DNA of 64,000 nt. It comes from Xiheibacterium sp038325765. Its GTDB lineage: Bacteria; Myxococcota_A; Polyangia; Nannocystales; Nannocystaceae. The notes under the pieces are model-generated. The model worked only from the letters and a program-made list of their open reading frames with translations, searched no databases and was not told the DNA's origin. This document shows, piece by piece, positions 6,074 through 14,816 of this stretch (the first letter of the stretch is position 1; each line of letters opens with the position of its first letter). Where the stretch lies: contig JBBQJI010000034.1 in the NCBI GenBank assembly GCA_038325765.1, forward strand, positions 18,315-82,314, written 5' to 3'. The position numbers and the translations under genes are program-made.

Positions 6074-8919
6074 CAGAACTCGAGGCGAGTGCCGATCGAC
6101 GGGATGATCGGCAAGCTGGGGATGAACATGCGCGCCGAGAAATCGTATGCGTAGTTCACGAACTCGGAATTCTGCCGGTTGTAGACGTTCTGCACGTCGA
6201 GATACAGCGAGAACTTCACGAGGCGATACACGAAGGTCTTGTCGACGCGGAGGTCGAGCTGGTGGAACGCCGGCAGACGACGTGAGTTGCGGGGGCCGTC
6301 GATGGGGAGATACGAGCCCGACGCGGCGTCGAGCACCGCACCTGTGACCGGCGTGAACGGGTTGCCCGAGACCAGGCGGAAGCGGCCGCCGATCTGCCAG
6401 TTCTTGGGCAGCTTCCACACCCCGATCAAGGTGAGGATGTGGGTCTGGTCGAAGTCGGCGACGCGCAGCGGTTCGCCCGGCGCCTCGCGACGCTCGCTGC
6501 GGTTGAGCGTGTACGCGACCCAGCCGAACACCGATCCCGTCAGCTGTTTGCGTGCCAGGATCTCGAGGCCGTACGTGCGGCCGGTCTGGCTGTTCGCGAA
6601 GACCTCGGGGCCGAGCTGCGTGTCGGGCCGCCGCACGAGCGAGGTCGACGGCGCCACCTCGTCGTATAGATGGGTGTAATAGGCCGTGCCATCGATGCTG
6701 ATGCCGTAGGGCAGATTCTGGGTGACGCCGACGCTCGTCTGGATCGCCTTCTCCAGCGCCACGCGCGGGTTGCCGTAGACCGCGCTGAACTCCACCGCCG
6801 CCGGGGCCTGGGCGAACATGCCCACGCCGGCCTTGAGCACGGTGTCCTTGGCCACTGCAACCGCGCCGCGCAGGCGGGGCTCGACCGCCGCGCGGTTGTA
6901 GCTCCCGCCGAAATAGCTCACCCGCACGCCGGGCGAGAGCGTGACCGCGTCGACGGGGCTGTAATCGACGGTGGAGTACACGGCGGGCGTCACCAGCCAG
7001 CCGGTCTGGCGGCTCTGCAGCTGGGTGCCGGTGGAGCCGGACGAGATCGCGGCCAGAGGCGGCGCATCGACCTCGACGGTGAAGCGCCCGGCCCGGAACT
7101 CGGTGCCGACCCGCCACATCGCGCGCTTCGAGAAGCGACGGGAGACCTCGGCGCGCAGCGTCAGGTTGTGCACGCCGAGATCGAACTGGAACACGTCGCT
7201 GATCCCGAAGTCGAGGGCATCGTAACGATACGAGGGCGTGATCAGGAATTCCCAGGGCCCCTTGCGCTTGGTGTAGACCAGATCGGCGCGGTGGAAGTAT
7301 TGCGAGGTCTCGAAGCGGTCGCGATCGTCGGTCTCGATCTCGTTGGCGTCCGAGGCGATGAGCCGGAGCTTGTCGGAGCTGCCGAAGACGCGCACCGACA
7401 GGTTGCCGCCGGCGACCGGGTAGTCGAACAGGACCTGGTCGTCCCAGTAGCGCGGCGCCACCGAGAGATCGATGCCCGCGTCGTCGGGCAGCACCGCCGG
7501 CAAGATGAGGTCGATGTAGCTGCGACGGGCCGCGATGGCGAACGAGCCCTTGCCCAGGCGACCCTCGACGAGGAATCCCGCGTCGAACACGTCGGCGTCG
7601 ACGTAGCCGTGGTAGCCGTCGCGACGACCCTTGCGCGGCTGGACGTCGATGATGCCGCCGAGCGCGTCGCCGTAGCGGCTGTCGAAGTTGCCGGGGATGA
7701 AGTCGATGCGCTCGAGGATGTCGGCGTTGAACACCGAGGTCAGCCCACCGAAGTGGTAGAGAAGCGGCACCTCGTGGTGGCCGATGAACACCGCGGAGTC
7801 GTTGGGGCCGGTGCCGCGGATCGCGAGCAAGCCGAGCCCGAACGGCGCACGCGCGATGCCGGGGAAGTTCTGTAGGGCCTTGAGCGCGTCGCCCTGGGTT
7901 CCCGGAAGATTCCCGATCTCTTCGGGGGTGATGGTACGACGGGCGACCTCTTCGCGGTCCTCGCGGGTGCTGCGGACGACTGTGCGGTAGGGATTGTCGG
8001 GCAGCCGCTGCAGGTAGTACTTGACCTCCAGGCTGCTGCCGGCCGCGAGCTGCTCGACGTACTCGATGCGCTCGAAGCCGGGGGCGAGCACGATGACCCG
8101 CACCCGCACCGGCTCGATGCCGCGGGCCGTGAACACGCCCTGGGCGTCGGCGCGGCGGGTCGCCTGCCAACGCGGCACCGCGATGTCGTCGTACTCGCGC
8201 TTCTTGACGCGGCCGGTCTCGGTGCCCTCGGGCGCCGGCACGATCGTGATGGTGGCGCCCTCGACGGGGGTGCGCTGACCGGCCTCGAGGATGGTGCCGG
8301 TCAGGCGCAGCGGCGCATTGGGATCGTCGGTGCTGCCGCCGACGCCGGCGTCGCCGGGCAGCGCCTCGCCTGGCTCGGTGTCGGCCGGTGCGGTGTCACC
8401 GGGCGGCCCGTCGCCCGGCTGCACGTCGGGATCGCGGACGGGCGGCTGTTGCGGCGCAGGGGCGGGCGGCATGAACGGGATCGCGATGCGGGTCGCGATC
8501 TCGATGGTCTCGCCGTCGAGCGTAGCGGGCTGGTACCGCAGGCGCGCGACCGCGTCCGTGGCGAGCGCGTCGAGCTGCGGATCGACGCCGGTCTCGACGG
8601 CGATCTCCTTGGGGACGCCATCGATGCCGACGACGAAGCGAACGATGACCTCGCCCTTGGGCGGCTCGTTCCGCGCCGCGACATCGGCGGGGTACTCGAT
8701 CGTGACCGACTCGATGAGCTGCGGCGGGATGATCCGCGCCGCGGGATCGTCTTCGGCCGCCGGCGCTGCGCGTGCCTCCATCGCGCCGCCGACGAGCATC
8801 GCGACTGCGAGCGCAGCCGCGAGTGTGCCTCCACGTGTGACGCAGCCGAGGGTCCGTGGCGCACGGGCGCGAGCGCGCCGGGTGCCGCGCGATGGTCTGA
8901 ACGCGGGGGGCCGCACCAC
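6073..8919 (-). CDS. TonB-dependent receptor with fused N-terminal TonB-like domain
   Basis: The protein is about 948 residues from GTG 8919; an ATG at 9015 would add 32 residues. A basic segment and hydrophobic stretch (TLAAALAVAMLVGG) form the signal peptide. Next comes a TonB C-terminal-like domain (PPKGEVIVRFVVGIDGVPKE ... LRYQPATLDG, about 66-150). It is followed by a Pro/Asp/Gly linker, a carboxypeptidase-regulatory-like beta domain (TGTILEAGQRTPVEGATITI), a plug (GTQGDALKALQNFPGI, IRGTGPNDSAVFI) and a 22-strand-type barrel ending in RLEF with a terminal Phe. It imports an unknown ligand across the outer membrane. exbB, exbD and a TonB gene lie elsewhere in the window. Start uncertain. 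Confidence 0.88.
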   Translation of the reverse strand: MVRPPAFRPSRGTRRARARAPRTLGCVTRGGTLAAALAVAMLVGGAMEARAAPAAEDDPAARIIPPQLIESVTIEYPADVAARNEPPKGEVIVRFVVGIDGVPKEIAVETGVDPQLDALATDAVARLRYQPATLDGETIEIATRIAIPFMPPAPAPQQPPVRDPDVQPGDGPPGDTAPADTEPGEALPGDAGVGGSTDDPNAPLRLTGTILEAGQRTPVEGATITIVPAPEGTETGRVKKREYDDIAVPRWQATRRADAQGVFTARGIEPVRVRVIVLAPGFERIEYVEQLAAGSSLEVKYYLQRLPDNPYRTVVRSTREDREEVARRTITPEEIGNLPGTQGDALKALQNFPGIARAPFGLGLLAIRGTGPNDSAVFIGHHEVPLLYHFGGLTSVFNADILERIDFIPGNFDSRYGDALGGIIDVQPRKGRRDGYHGYVDADVFDAGFLVEGRLGKGSFAIAARRSYIDLILPAVLPDDAGIDLSVAPRYWDDQVLFDYPVAGGNLSVRVFGSSDKLRLIASDANEIETDDRDRFETSQYFHRADLVYTKRKGPWEFLITPSYRYDALDFGISDVFQFDLGVHNLTLRAEVSRRFSKRAMWRVGTEFRAGRFTVEVDAPPLAAISSGSTGTQLQSRQTGWLVTPAVYSTVDYSPVDAVTLSPGVRVSYFGGSYNRAAVEPRLRGAVAVAKDTVLKAGVGMFAQAPAAVEFSAVYGNPRVALEKAIQTSVGVTQNLPYGISIDGTAYYTHLYDEVAPSTSLVRRPDTQLGPEVFANSQTGRTYGLEILARKQLTGSVFGWVAYTLNRSERREAPGEPLRVADFDQTHILTLIGVWKLPKNWQIGGRFRLVSGNPFTPVTGAVLDAASGSYLPIDGPRNSRRLPAFHQLDLRVDKTFVYRLVKFSLYLDVQNVYNRQNSEFVNYAYDFSARMFIPSLPIIPSIGTRLEF

Positions 8920-9067
8920 TGCGGCGGCGAATCTAGCAGGCCGTCGGCACCCGGCGAGGGGCAAATCCCGTTCGCGGCGCCAAACCCCCACACTGCACCC
9001 GGACGCGACCATCATGCGATCTGCGTGGCGGCCCGTTCACGGCAGCGCCGAGCGTGCCGGGCCGCGA

Positions 9068-9943
9068 TCACTGCGCGCGGCGCAGCACGACGAGTGCGGC
9101 CCTCGCCGCGTGGTGGGCCGCGCGCGCGGCCTCGAACTCGGCGCTGCGCTGGCCGAGGTCACGCAGGCATCCCTGCTCGGCGGCGATGCGGGCGACGTGG
9201 TGGGCCTGGGCGCGGGCGAGGGCCGAGGCCGCCTGCACGGTCGCAGCGTGGGCCTCGCGATGCACCACCACGAGCGCGTCGTGCTGCTCGCGGCACACCT
9301 GCAGCCGGACTTCGGCACAGCGCAGCGCCGCCGCGGCAGCATCGGCCGCCGCAGCGTCGGCCGCCGCAGCATCGGCCGCGTCGTCGTCGTCGTTGGCGCT
9401 CGACTCGTCGTCGTCGTTGGCGCTCGACTCGGCGTCGTCGATCGCGGGCACGAGCGTCGGCATCGCGCCCAGCGATTCGAAGCCGGGCGGGTCGAGGTCC
9501 GCCGCGAGACAGCCCGGTCCCGGCGGCGGCCACCGACCCAGGGCCGCGAGCGCCTCGAGCGTGGTGGTGAGCCGCCGCCGCGTGGCGATCGACACGCTCG
9601 GCAAGAACCCGGCCGCCCGTGTGGTCGCGGCCAGCAGCGCGGCCCGGTGTCGCGCGCGCGCAGGTTCGGTGCCGTGGGTCCCGCCACCGGCGACGAGTGA
9701 CGCCCGCAGCTCGCCCGCCGCCGCGAACAGCTCACGGATACACGCGGGCGCCTCCCACCACACGCGATCCACCGCCCACGCCGTGGCCAAAGGCTTGGGC
9801 AGCGCCGCGATCGCGGCAGCGAGAGGGGTGTGCTCCGCGGCCTTCGCCTGCTTGGCGAGGGCGTTCCTGGCGCTGATGAACCCCTCACGCGCCCCGGCGT
9901 ACAGCGTGGCCGCGGCGGATTCGAGGTCGGCTGGCAACGACAC
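9068..9943 (-). CDS. Conserved helical protein of unknown function with Asp/Ala repeat insert
   Basis: The protein is 291 residues from GTG 9943. The N-terminal region (LYAGAREGFISARNALAKQ ... LPKPLATAWAVDRV) resembles an uncharacterised family I recall from actinobacteria, with the pattern ARN-AK, then a basic Pro-x-x-AAWAVN stretch. The middle carries ESSANDDDESSANDDDD and ADAAAADAAAA repeats encoded by tandem DNA repeats (about 9330-9440). The C-terminal 90 residues are strongly predicted coiled coil (EQHDALVVVHREAH). No signal peptide or catalytic motif is seen. It is divergent from the next gene. A function cannot be assigned. Confidence 0.65.
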   Translation of the reverse strand: MSLPADLESAAATLYAGAREGFISARNALAKQAKAAEHTPLAAAIAALPKPLATAWAVDRVWWEAPACIRELFAAAGELRASLVAGGGTHGTEPARARHRAALLAATTRAAGFLPSVSIATRRRLTTTLEALAALGRWPPPGPGCLAADLDPPGFESLGAMPTLVPAIDDAESSANDDDESSANDDDDAADAAAADAAAADAAAAALRCAEVRLQVCREQHDALVVVHREAHAATVQAASALARAQAHHVARIAAEQGCLRDLGQRSAEFEAARAAHHAARAALVVLRRAQ

Positions 9944-10036
9944 CGGCGCGATCCTACAATGCTCGAGCAGCGGCTGCGCCGAGCCCGCGCAGTGTAGGCG
10001 CTTCGGCGTTCCGACGTTGTCCCGAGACCAAGCACC

Positions 10037-10546
10037 ATGCGCTGGCGACTCCCCGCACTCGTACTGCTCCCGATCCTCGCGGCCGGCGCCGGCCTGTGGT
10101 GGTGGATCGCCGACCCCGGCATGCACGAGGTCGTCGACGAACTCCCGCTCGACGACGACGGTCGGCCATCCGATGCCCGCGAGGCGGCGTCCCGCGAGCG
10201 CCGCGAGATGCAGGCGCGCGCGCGCAATCTGACGCAGCGCGACGCCAGTCCGCGTCAGTCCGCAGAAGCGGCGTACGGTTCGGGGCAGATCGATCGCGAC
10301 GCGGCGACCGTCGGCTTCGACTCGGTGATGACCGAGGTCGAGGCGTTCGCGAAGTCGCGCGAGCGCATCCATCGTGACGAGTGGGACACGCTGTATCGCT
10401 CGGCGAACGACGCGTTCGCGATCCTCTCGGTGCACCTCGACGCCGCCGAGCCGGGCGATCGGGAGACGCTCGAAGAGGCCCATCGTCGCCTCCAAGACGG
10501 CCTTCGGCGGGTACGGGTCCGCGGCAAGAAATTCTCCGACATCTGA
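10037..10546 (+). CDS. Small membrane-anchored protein, unknown
   Basis: The protein is 169 residues. MRWRLPALVLLPILAAGAGLWWWI forms an N-terminal membrane anchor or uncleaved signal. The rest is charged and helical, rich in Arg, Glu and Asp (EAASRERREMQARARN, ETLEEAHRRLQDGLRRVRVR), with no recognised domain. It is probably a periplasm-facing helical protein. It starts 93 bases from the divergent helical-protein gene and 80 bases ahead of a lipoprotein gene on the same strand. Confidence 0.6.
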   Translation: MRWRLPALVLLPILAAGAGLWWWIADPGMHEVVDELPLDDDGRPSDAREAASRERREMQARARNLTQRDASPRQSAEAAYGSGQIDRDAATVGFDSVMTEVEAFAKSRERIHRDEWDTLYRSANDAFAILSVHLDAAEPGDRETLEEAHRRLQDGLRRVRVRGKKFSDI

Positions 10547-10626
10547 CCGCCGGCCCACTTCGCAGGGCGCAGCGGCGACGCCTGCCGTGTAGCCGAGATC
10601 CGGAGCGCCGTGGTACTCAGGCCGGT

Positions 10627-11517
10627 ATGCGTCGCTGCGTGCTGGGTCTCGCCGTGTTGATGCCGCTGGCCGCCTGCGACAAGGAACGCACCGAGGACTT
10701 CCTCACCGAGATCGGCGTGGGTGACGGACGACCCGAGCAGCTGCCGGGGGTCTACACGCCGGTACCCCGCGGCGATCTCGAGGAACTCGCCCGCGTCGGT
10801 CGCTGGGTTGACGTCGGCGGCCGCGCCCTCGAGCTCGCAACGGCGACGGTGATCGATCGCATGGGCACGGTCGACGGCGATGTGATCCTCCCGCTGGTCG
10901 ACATCGATCCCGAAGGCACCTCGGGCCAGGTGGTGTTCATCCGCTGGCCCGGGGCCAAGGCCAACGCTGGGCCGCTGCGGATGGACGACGCCGAGCGCTG
11001 GGTGATGGTCGCGATGATGTTCGGACCCGATCGGGTGATCGACGTCGAGCTGCTATACGGCGAGGTGCCCGGGGGCAGCGTCGAGGAGCGACGCATCGAT
11101 GCGCTGCTCGTCGTCGCCGCCGAGCTGCAGCGACGCCACCCGGGGCAGGCGTTTTACACCGTCGATCGGTTCCAGGCCGAGCCCACCGGTAACAAACGGA
11201 AGCCGCAGCGCATCGCCACCGTCGTCTACGCGTTGGCGCAGGGCTCTGGCGGTCCCGACCTCGAGCTCGCGACCGAGGAGCCGCGCAAGCCCAAACGGGG
11301 CAAGCGTCCCGAACCGCCGGCGTTGGTGCGCGCGCTCGAGGTCCACGGCAAAGGTGTGCTGGACGCCGATCCGATCGTGGTCGCGCTGCCCGATCCGCAT
11401 CCACTCACGGTCGCCCGCGCGATGGCGAAGGGAACGCCGACGCGAGTGCGCGCCGCGTCCGGCACGTATGAGGTCGCGGTCGATGGCGCGGTCGTGCGCA
11501 TGACATCGCCGCCATGA
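10627..11517 (+). CDS. Lipoprotein, unknown function
   Basis: The protein is 296 residues from ATG 10627, chosen because it gives a lipoprotein signal (MRRCVLGLAVLMPLAAC17). An upstream frame start at 10381 would overlap the preceding gene. The mature protein alternates beta strands and charged loops (RWVDVGGRALELATATVIDR, GQVVFIRWPGAKANAGPLRM). A basic patch (PRKPKRGKRPEPP) separates a short C-terminal domain. I recognise no family. It probably sits in the envelope. Confidence 0.65.
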   Translation: MRRCVLGLAVLMPLAACDKERTEDFLTEIGVGDGRPEQLPGVYTPVPRGDLEELARVGRWVDVGGRALELATATVIDRMGTVDGDVILPLVDIDPEGTSGQVVFIRWPGAKANAGPLRMDDAERWVMVAMMFGPDRVIDVELLYGEVPGGSVEERRIDALLVVAAELQRRHPGQAFYTVDRFQAEPTGNKRKPQRIATVVYALAQGSGGPDLELATEEPRKPKRGKRPEPPALVRALEVHGKGVLDADPIVVALPDPHPLTVARAMAKGTPTRVRAASGTYEVAVDGAVVRMTSPP

Positions 11518-11608
11518 CACGCGCGTCGCGTCCTGTCGCGACACCGATGCATCGCCGAGGCCGCGTCGGCGGGCTGGGCGTCGACGATGGGCGTGCTACA
11601 GTCGAGTC

Positions 11609-12130
11609 GTGGGTTTGGTGTCGGGTCGCAGTTCGCGTGCGGCACTGTTCGCGATGTTGGCGGGTCTCATCGGCACCTCGGCGTGCTCGAGCGTCGGCGG
11701 CGTGGATCTCGGCGACAAGGGACTCGGACGCTTCACGGCAGGGGACGACGAGCCCCACGACTCAGACGACGACGACTCGGACCACCACGATTCGAGCGAC
11801 GACGACGATCCCGGGACGCAACCCGGCGAGACCGGTGGCGGCACCGACGGGCCCGGGTTCGCGACCGGTGCGCCCGGCGAGTCGGGCACGGGCGAGTCGG
11901 GCGGTCGCGAGTCGGGCGCATCCGATCCCGGTGCCACCGCCGGCGACGGCGACGGCGAGTCCGCGGGCGCAGACACATCGACGGGCGGCGACACGGACGT
12001 CGACGGACTGGACACGGGCGACGATCCCACGGCGTCGACGCGGACCGAGACCGGTGGACCCGACGACGGCACCCGTGAGCCGGTCCCCCACGCGGATGAC
12101 GCGGACGATGCCGGCACCACCGGCGGCTGA
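11609..12130 (+). CDS. Acidic low-complexity lipoprotein
   Basis: The protein is 173 residues from GTG 11609. MGLVSGRSSRAALFAMLAGLIGTSAC gives a lipobox with Cys26. The remaining residues are almost all Asp, Gly, Ser, Thr, Glu and Pro with His (DSDDDDSDHHDSSDDDD and Gly/Glu/Ser/Thr repeats). There is no folded domain. Such disordered acidic tails are common as linkers on lipoproteins of this bacterial group, but here no domain follows, so this may be a surface or cation-binding tail, or a remnant of a longer lipoprotein. Coding status rests on the lipobox and composition. Confidence 0.5.
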   Translation: MGLVSGRSSRAALFAMLAGLIGTSACSSVGGVDLGDKGLGRFTAGDDEPHDSDDDDSDHHDSSDDDDPGTQPGETGGGTDGPGFATGAPGESGTGESGGRESGASDPGATAGDGDGESAGADTSTGGDTDVDGLDTGDDPTASTRTETGGPDDGTREPVPHADDADDAGTTGG

Positions 12131-12177
12131 ATCGCCAGCGCCCACGGCGTCGCCGCGGCTGATAGCGTAGTCGCGTC

Positions 12178-13143
12178 ATGGACACCCGACCGACCGGCCT
12201 GCATGCAGCGTCGCCGAGCGATGCCGCCGCCGAGCCGCTGGCGACCCCCGATCTGCCGCCGGGCACCGTCATCGCGTTCAGCAAGCGCTTCCAGATCGTC
12301 GGGCCGCTGGGCGAGGGCGGCATGGGCAAGGTGTTCAAGGCCTTCGACCCCTTGATGAACCGCTACGTCGCCCTCAAGGTGATGAAGGCCGACGTGCCCG
12401 AGACCGAGCAGCGTCGCTTCCGCCTCGAGGCCCGTCTGGGCGGCGGCTTCGCCCACCCCAACTTGGTCCGTGTGCTCGACGTCGGCACCACGCGCGAGCA
12501 CGGGCTGTTCTGGTTCGCGATGGAGTTCCTCGAGGGCCGCGACTTCCGCGATGCGCTCGAGGGCGGGCGCACGGTGTCGATGCACGTGCTGTTCGAGATC
12601 TTCCGCGGGGTGCTCGACGCCCTGCAGCACATCCACGTGCGCGGTGTCGTGCATCGCGACGTGAAGCCGGCGAACATCTTCGTGACCCGCGATCCCTATG
12701 ATCCGGAGCTGCGCATCGTGAAGCTGCTCGATTTCGGCGTCGCCCGTGACCTCGGCGATCCGCGTGCCGACGATCCCACGCTCGTGCTCGGCGATCCGCG
12801 GTACATGGCCCCCGAGCAGACCCGGCCGGCGGGACCCATCGATCACCGCGCCGATCTCTATGCGCTGGGCATGACGTTCTTCGAGGGCGTCACCGGGCAC
12901 CACCCATTCGAGGACACCTTCGACGAGCATCCGCGGGCGCTGTTCCGCTGCCACCGCGAGCGCACACCCACGATGCCCAGCGCGTATCTGCCCAGCGACA
13001 CCGCGACCGAACTCGCCGACGCGATCGACGGCTTCTTCCAGGCCTGCTGCGGCAAGGATCCCGAGGAGCGCTTCGCCGACGCCAAGGTGATGCGTCGGGC
13101 GCTGGGCGAGCTGATGCGGTTCGCCGATCGCCGCGGCGGGTGA
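12178..13143 (+). CDS. Ser/Thr protein kinase (Hanks type), cytoplasmic
   Basis: The protein is 321 residues covering one complete kinase domain. The glycine loop is GEGGMG 45-50, the ATP-binding Lys67 is in VALKVMK, the catalytic loop is HRDVKPAN 159-166, the metal-binding DFG is 185-187 and the APE motif is 211-213 (MAPEQ). All catalytic residues are present, so it should be active. Unlike many PknB-type kinases it has no transmembrane segment or sensor domain after the kinase, so it is probably regulated by a partner or by phosphorylation. Myxobacteria encode many such kinases. It is tail-to-tail with the metallo-beta-lactamase-fold gene. Confidence 0.92.
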   Translation: MDTRPTGLHAASPSDAAAEPLATPDLPPGTVIAFSKRFQIVGPLGEGGMGKVFKAFDPLMNRYVALKVMKADVPETEQRRFRLEARLGGGFAHPNLVRVLDVGTTREHGLFWFAMEFLEGRDFRDALEGGRTVSMHVLFEIFRGVLDALQHIHVRGVVHRDVKPANIFVTRDPYDPELRIVKLLDFGVARDLGDPRADDPTLVLGDPRYMAPEQTRPAGPIDHRADLYALGMTFFEGVTGHHPFEDTFDEHPRALFRCHRERTPTMPSAYLPSDTATELADAIDGFFQACCGKDPEERFADAKVMRRALGELMRFADRRGG

Positions 13144-13152
13144 CGGGAGGAG

Positions 13153-14352
13153 TCAGCGCGACGCGTAGCTGCGGGCGTGACCGTTGCGCCCGTTGGTCAC
13201 CACGAAGGTGCCGTCGGACTCGACGCGGGCGTGGATCCACGCGCCAGCGTCGCCTTGGCCCTCTTCGAAGTTGGCGGTGAGATCGTCGCGCGCGTTGTGC
13301 TCGAGGTCGGTCTCGAGCGCGCGGTGGAGCTGCCACAGATCCGGGCTCCCCGGCGCCGAGACGACGTGCTCGAACGCGGAGGGCGAGCCGCCCTTGCGCG
13401 GGCCGTTGTTCATCACCGCGACCACAGGGTCGATGGCGTGCACCAGCTGGATCGCGCCCGAGGTGTTCAGCCCGTGGTGCGTGGTCTGGTAGAGATCGAT
13501 GGGACCGATGCGATCGACGGGGCAGGCGAGCTGATCCTCGAGGCTCCACGTCAGATCGCCGAGATCCAGCAGATCGAACGCGCCGAACCGGATCACCATG
13601 CCCACGCTGCGCGGGTTCTCGTCGGTCTGGGGATCCATGCTCGGCGCGCCATCACAGGCGGGATTGGCCGCGCCGGCGCCGGGCAGTGGCGCGTCCACGA
13701 CGGTGCCGTCGGACGCGACGATGTCGAGCTGCAGGCCGCCGAACTCCCGCGCCTCGCCGGCGGCGACCACCGTGCGTCGGCCATCGGCCACTGCCAGGTA
13801 GTCCTGCCACAGCGAGAGCCCCTGGCCGCCGCCGGCCTCGATGCTGTCGCCGTGATCCCAGAACGCGTCGATGGTGACGCGACTGGCCAGGTCGGGGACG
13901 CCGCCGACGTGGTCGACGTGGTAGTGCGTCACCACGAGCAGCTCGATCGTGTCGCGGCCGACCTCGCCTTGGACCACCTCGGCGATGCGATCGGCGTCGC
14001 GGTCGCCCGGGAAGCCGGCGTCGATGAGCATCAGCGGGCCCTCGGGCGCGACCACCAGGGTCGCCGCGCCGCCTTCGGTGTCGATCCAATAGACCTCGAG
14101 CGTGCCGACGGGTGGATCGCCGGTGCTCGTGTCGGCGGGGGTGTCCGTGGTCGTCGGTGCGGTCGACTCGCCGGACGCGGTGCCCGAGCTCGAGGCGGAC
14201 TCGCCGGTCGCGCCGGTCGGCGACGTCGTGGCCAGCGTCGAGGCCGGCGCTTCGCCGGTGCCGGTCGTGCCGGTGTGCGGGTCGGCTTCGCCGCCACCGC
14301 AGGCGCCCAGCAACAGCGACAAGGTCCAGCGGCGTGCGGGCGCTCGCGGCAT
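13153..14352 (-). CDS. Metallo-beta-lactamase-fold hydrolase, lipoprotein
   Basis: The protein is 399 residues from ATG 14352, with a lipobox at LLLGAC and a long Thr/Ser/Gly linker (about residues 25-80), the signature style of lipoproteins in this window. The catalytic domain has the metal motif THYHVDHVGG (HxHxDH) and a later TTHHGLNTSGA His motif, close to ComEC C-terminal-like MBL domains. It should bind two metals and hydrolyse a phosphodiester or ester substrate outside the cytoplasm; the substrate is unknown. The open frame extends upstream through the tRNA-Ala gene, but that part is not coding. Confidence 0.82.
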   Translation of the reverse strand: MPRAPARRWTLSLLLGACGGGEADPHTGTTGTGEAPASTLATTSPTGATGESASSSGTASGESTAPTTTDTPADTSTGDPPVGTLEVYWIDTEGGAATLVVAPEGPLMLIDAGFPGDRDADRIAEVVQGEVGRDTIELLVVTHYHVDHVGGVPDLASRVTIDAFWDHGDSIEAGGGQGLSLWQDYLAVADGRRTVVAAGEAREFGGLQLDIVASDGTVVDAPLPGAGAANPACDGAPSMDPQTDENPRSVGMVIRFGAFDLLDLGDLTWSLEDQLACPVDRIGPIDLYQTTHHGLNTSGAIQLVHAIDPVVAVMNNGPRKGGSPSAFEHVVSAPGSPDLWQLHRALETDLEHNARDDLTANFEEGQGDAGAWIHARVESDGTFVVTNGRNGHARSYASR

Positions 14353-14434
14353 GGGGACGAGGATGCCTGCAAAGCCAAGTCGGCGCAAAACCGAGAGCGG
14401 GCAGTCAGGAGTGACCCTGCTGCCCGTTCCGTCG

Positions 14435-14507
14435 TGGAGGTAAGGGGACTCGAACCCCTGACCTACGCGCTGCCAGCGCGTCGCTCTCCCAGCTGAGCTA
14501 TACCCCC
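14435..14507 (-). tRNA. tRNA-Ala (anticodon GGC)
   Basis: A full cloverleaf of 73 nt can be drawn on the minus strand. The acceptor is GGGGGTA/TACCTCC with one G-U pair, followed by the D-arm GCTC..GAGC, anticodon stem ACGCG/CGCGT with loop CTGGCAG (anticodon GGC), and T-arm AGGGG-TTCGAGT-CCCCT. CCA is not encoded. It decodes GCC/GCU. Confidence 0.95.
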
Positions 14508-14816
14508 GCGGTCTACCCACGGCGTGCTCGCCGTGCGGGCCGCTTGGGTACACCGGCAGATGGCGGGACGTCAAGTGCGCGATGCGGGTGGGGCGTGGAC
14601 AGCATGCGGCGGGGTCGGCTGCTCGGCGGCGGGCTGGCGACACCCGCGGCCCAACCTCCGGGCACCTTCTGCGCCGCGCCCGTGCCCGCGCACCAAAACC
14701 ACCGCCCACCCATGTCCGGAAGGTTGCCCCCAGGACGCCCGGCGACCATGATCCAGCCGGTCTCCCCCGAGCCTGCGCGGGCTTTTCGGGTGGGGTGACG
14801 ACCGGAGCACGCACGC
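14508..14816. other. Intergenic region between divergent tRNA-Ala and exbB
   Basis: These 309 bases contain no convincing gene on either strand. They should hold the promoters of the tRNA (minus) and exbB (plus). I see no clear palindrome. A GGAG motif lies about 17 bases before the exbB GTG/ATG area. Confidence 0.5.

Noticed and set aside
6074..8170. Long minus-strand ORF continuing upstream of the lipoprotein gene into the receptor gene
   Set aside because: It is the alternate frame of the TonB-dependent receptor, made of Arg/Pro/Ala; only the part from ATG 6073 reads as a protein with a lipoprotein signal.
11596..12954. 452-residue minus-strand ORF over the kinase and acidic lipoprotein
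   Set aside because: The opposite strand encodes an intact kinase with all catalytic motifs; the minus frame shows no domain.
14353..14814. Upstream extension of the metallo-beta-lactamase-fold ORF
   Set aside because: It runs through the tRNA-Ala gene, so the real start must be downstream at 14352.
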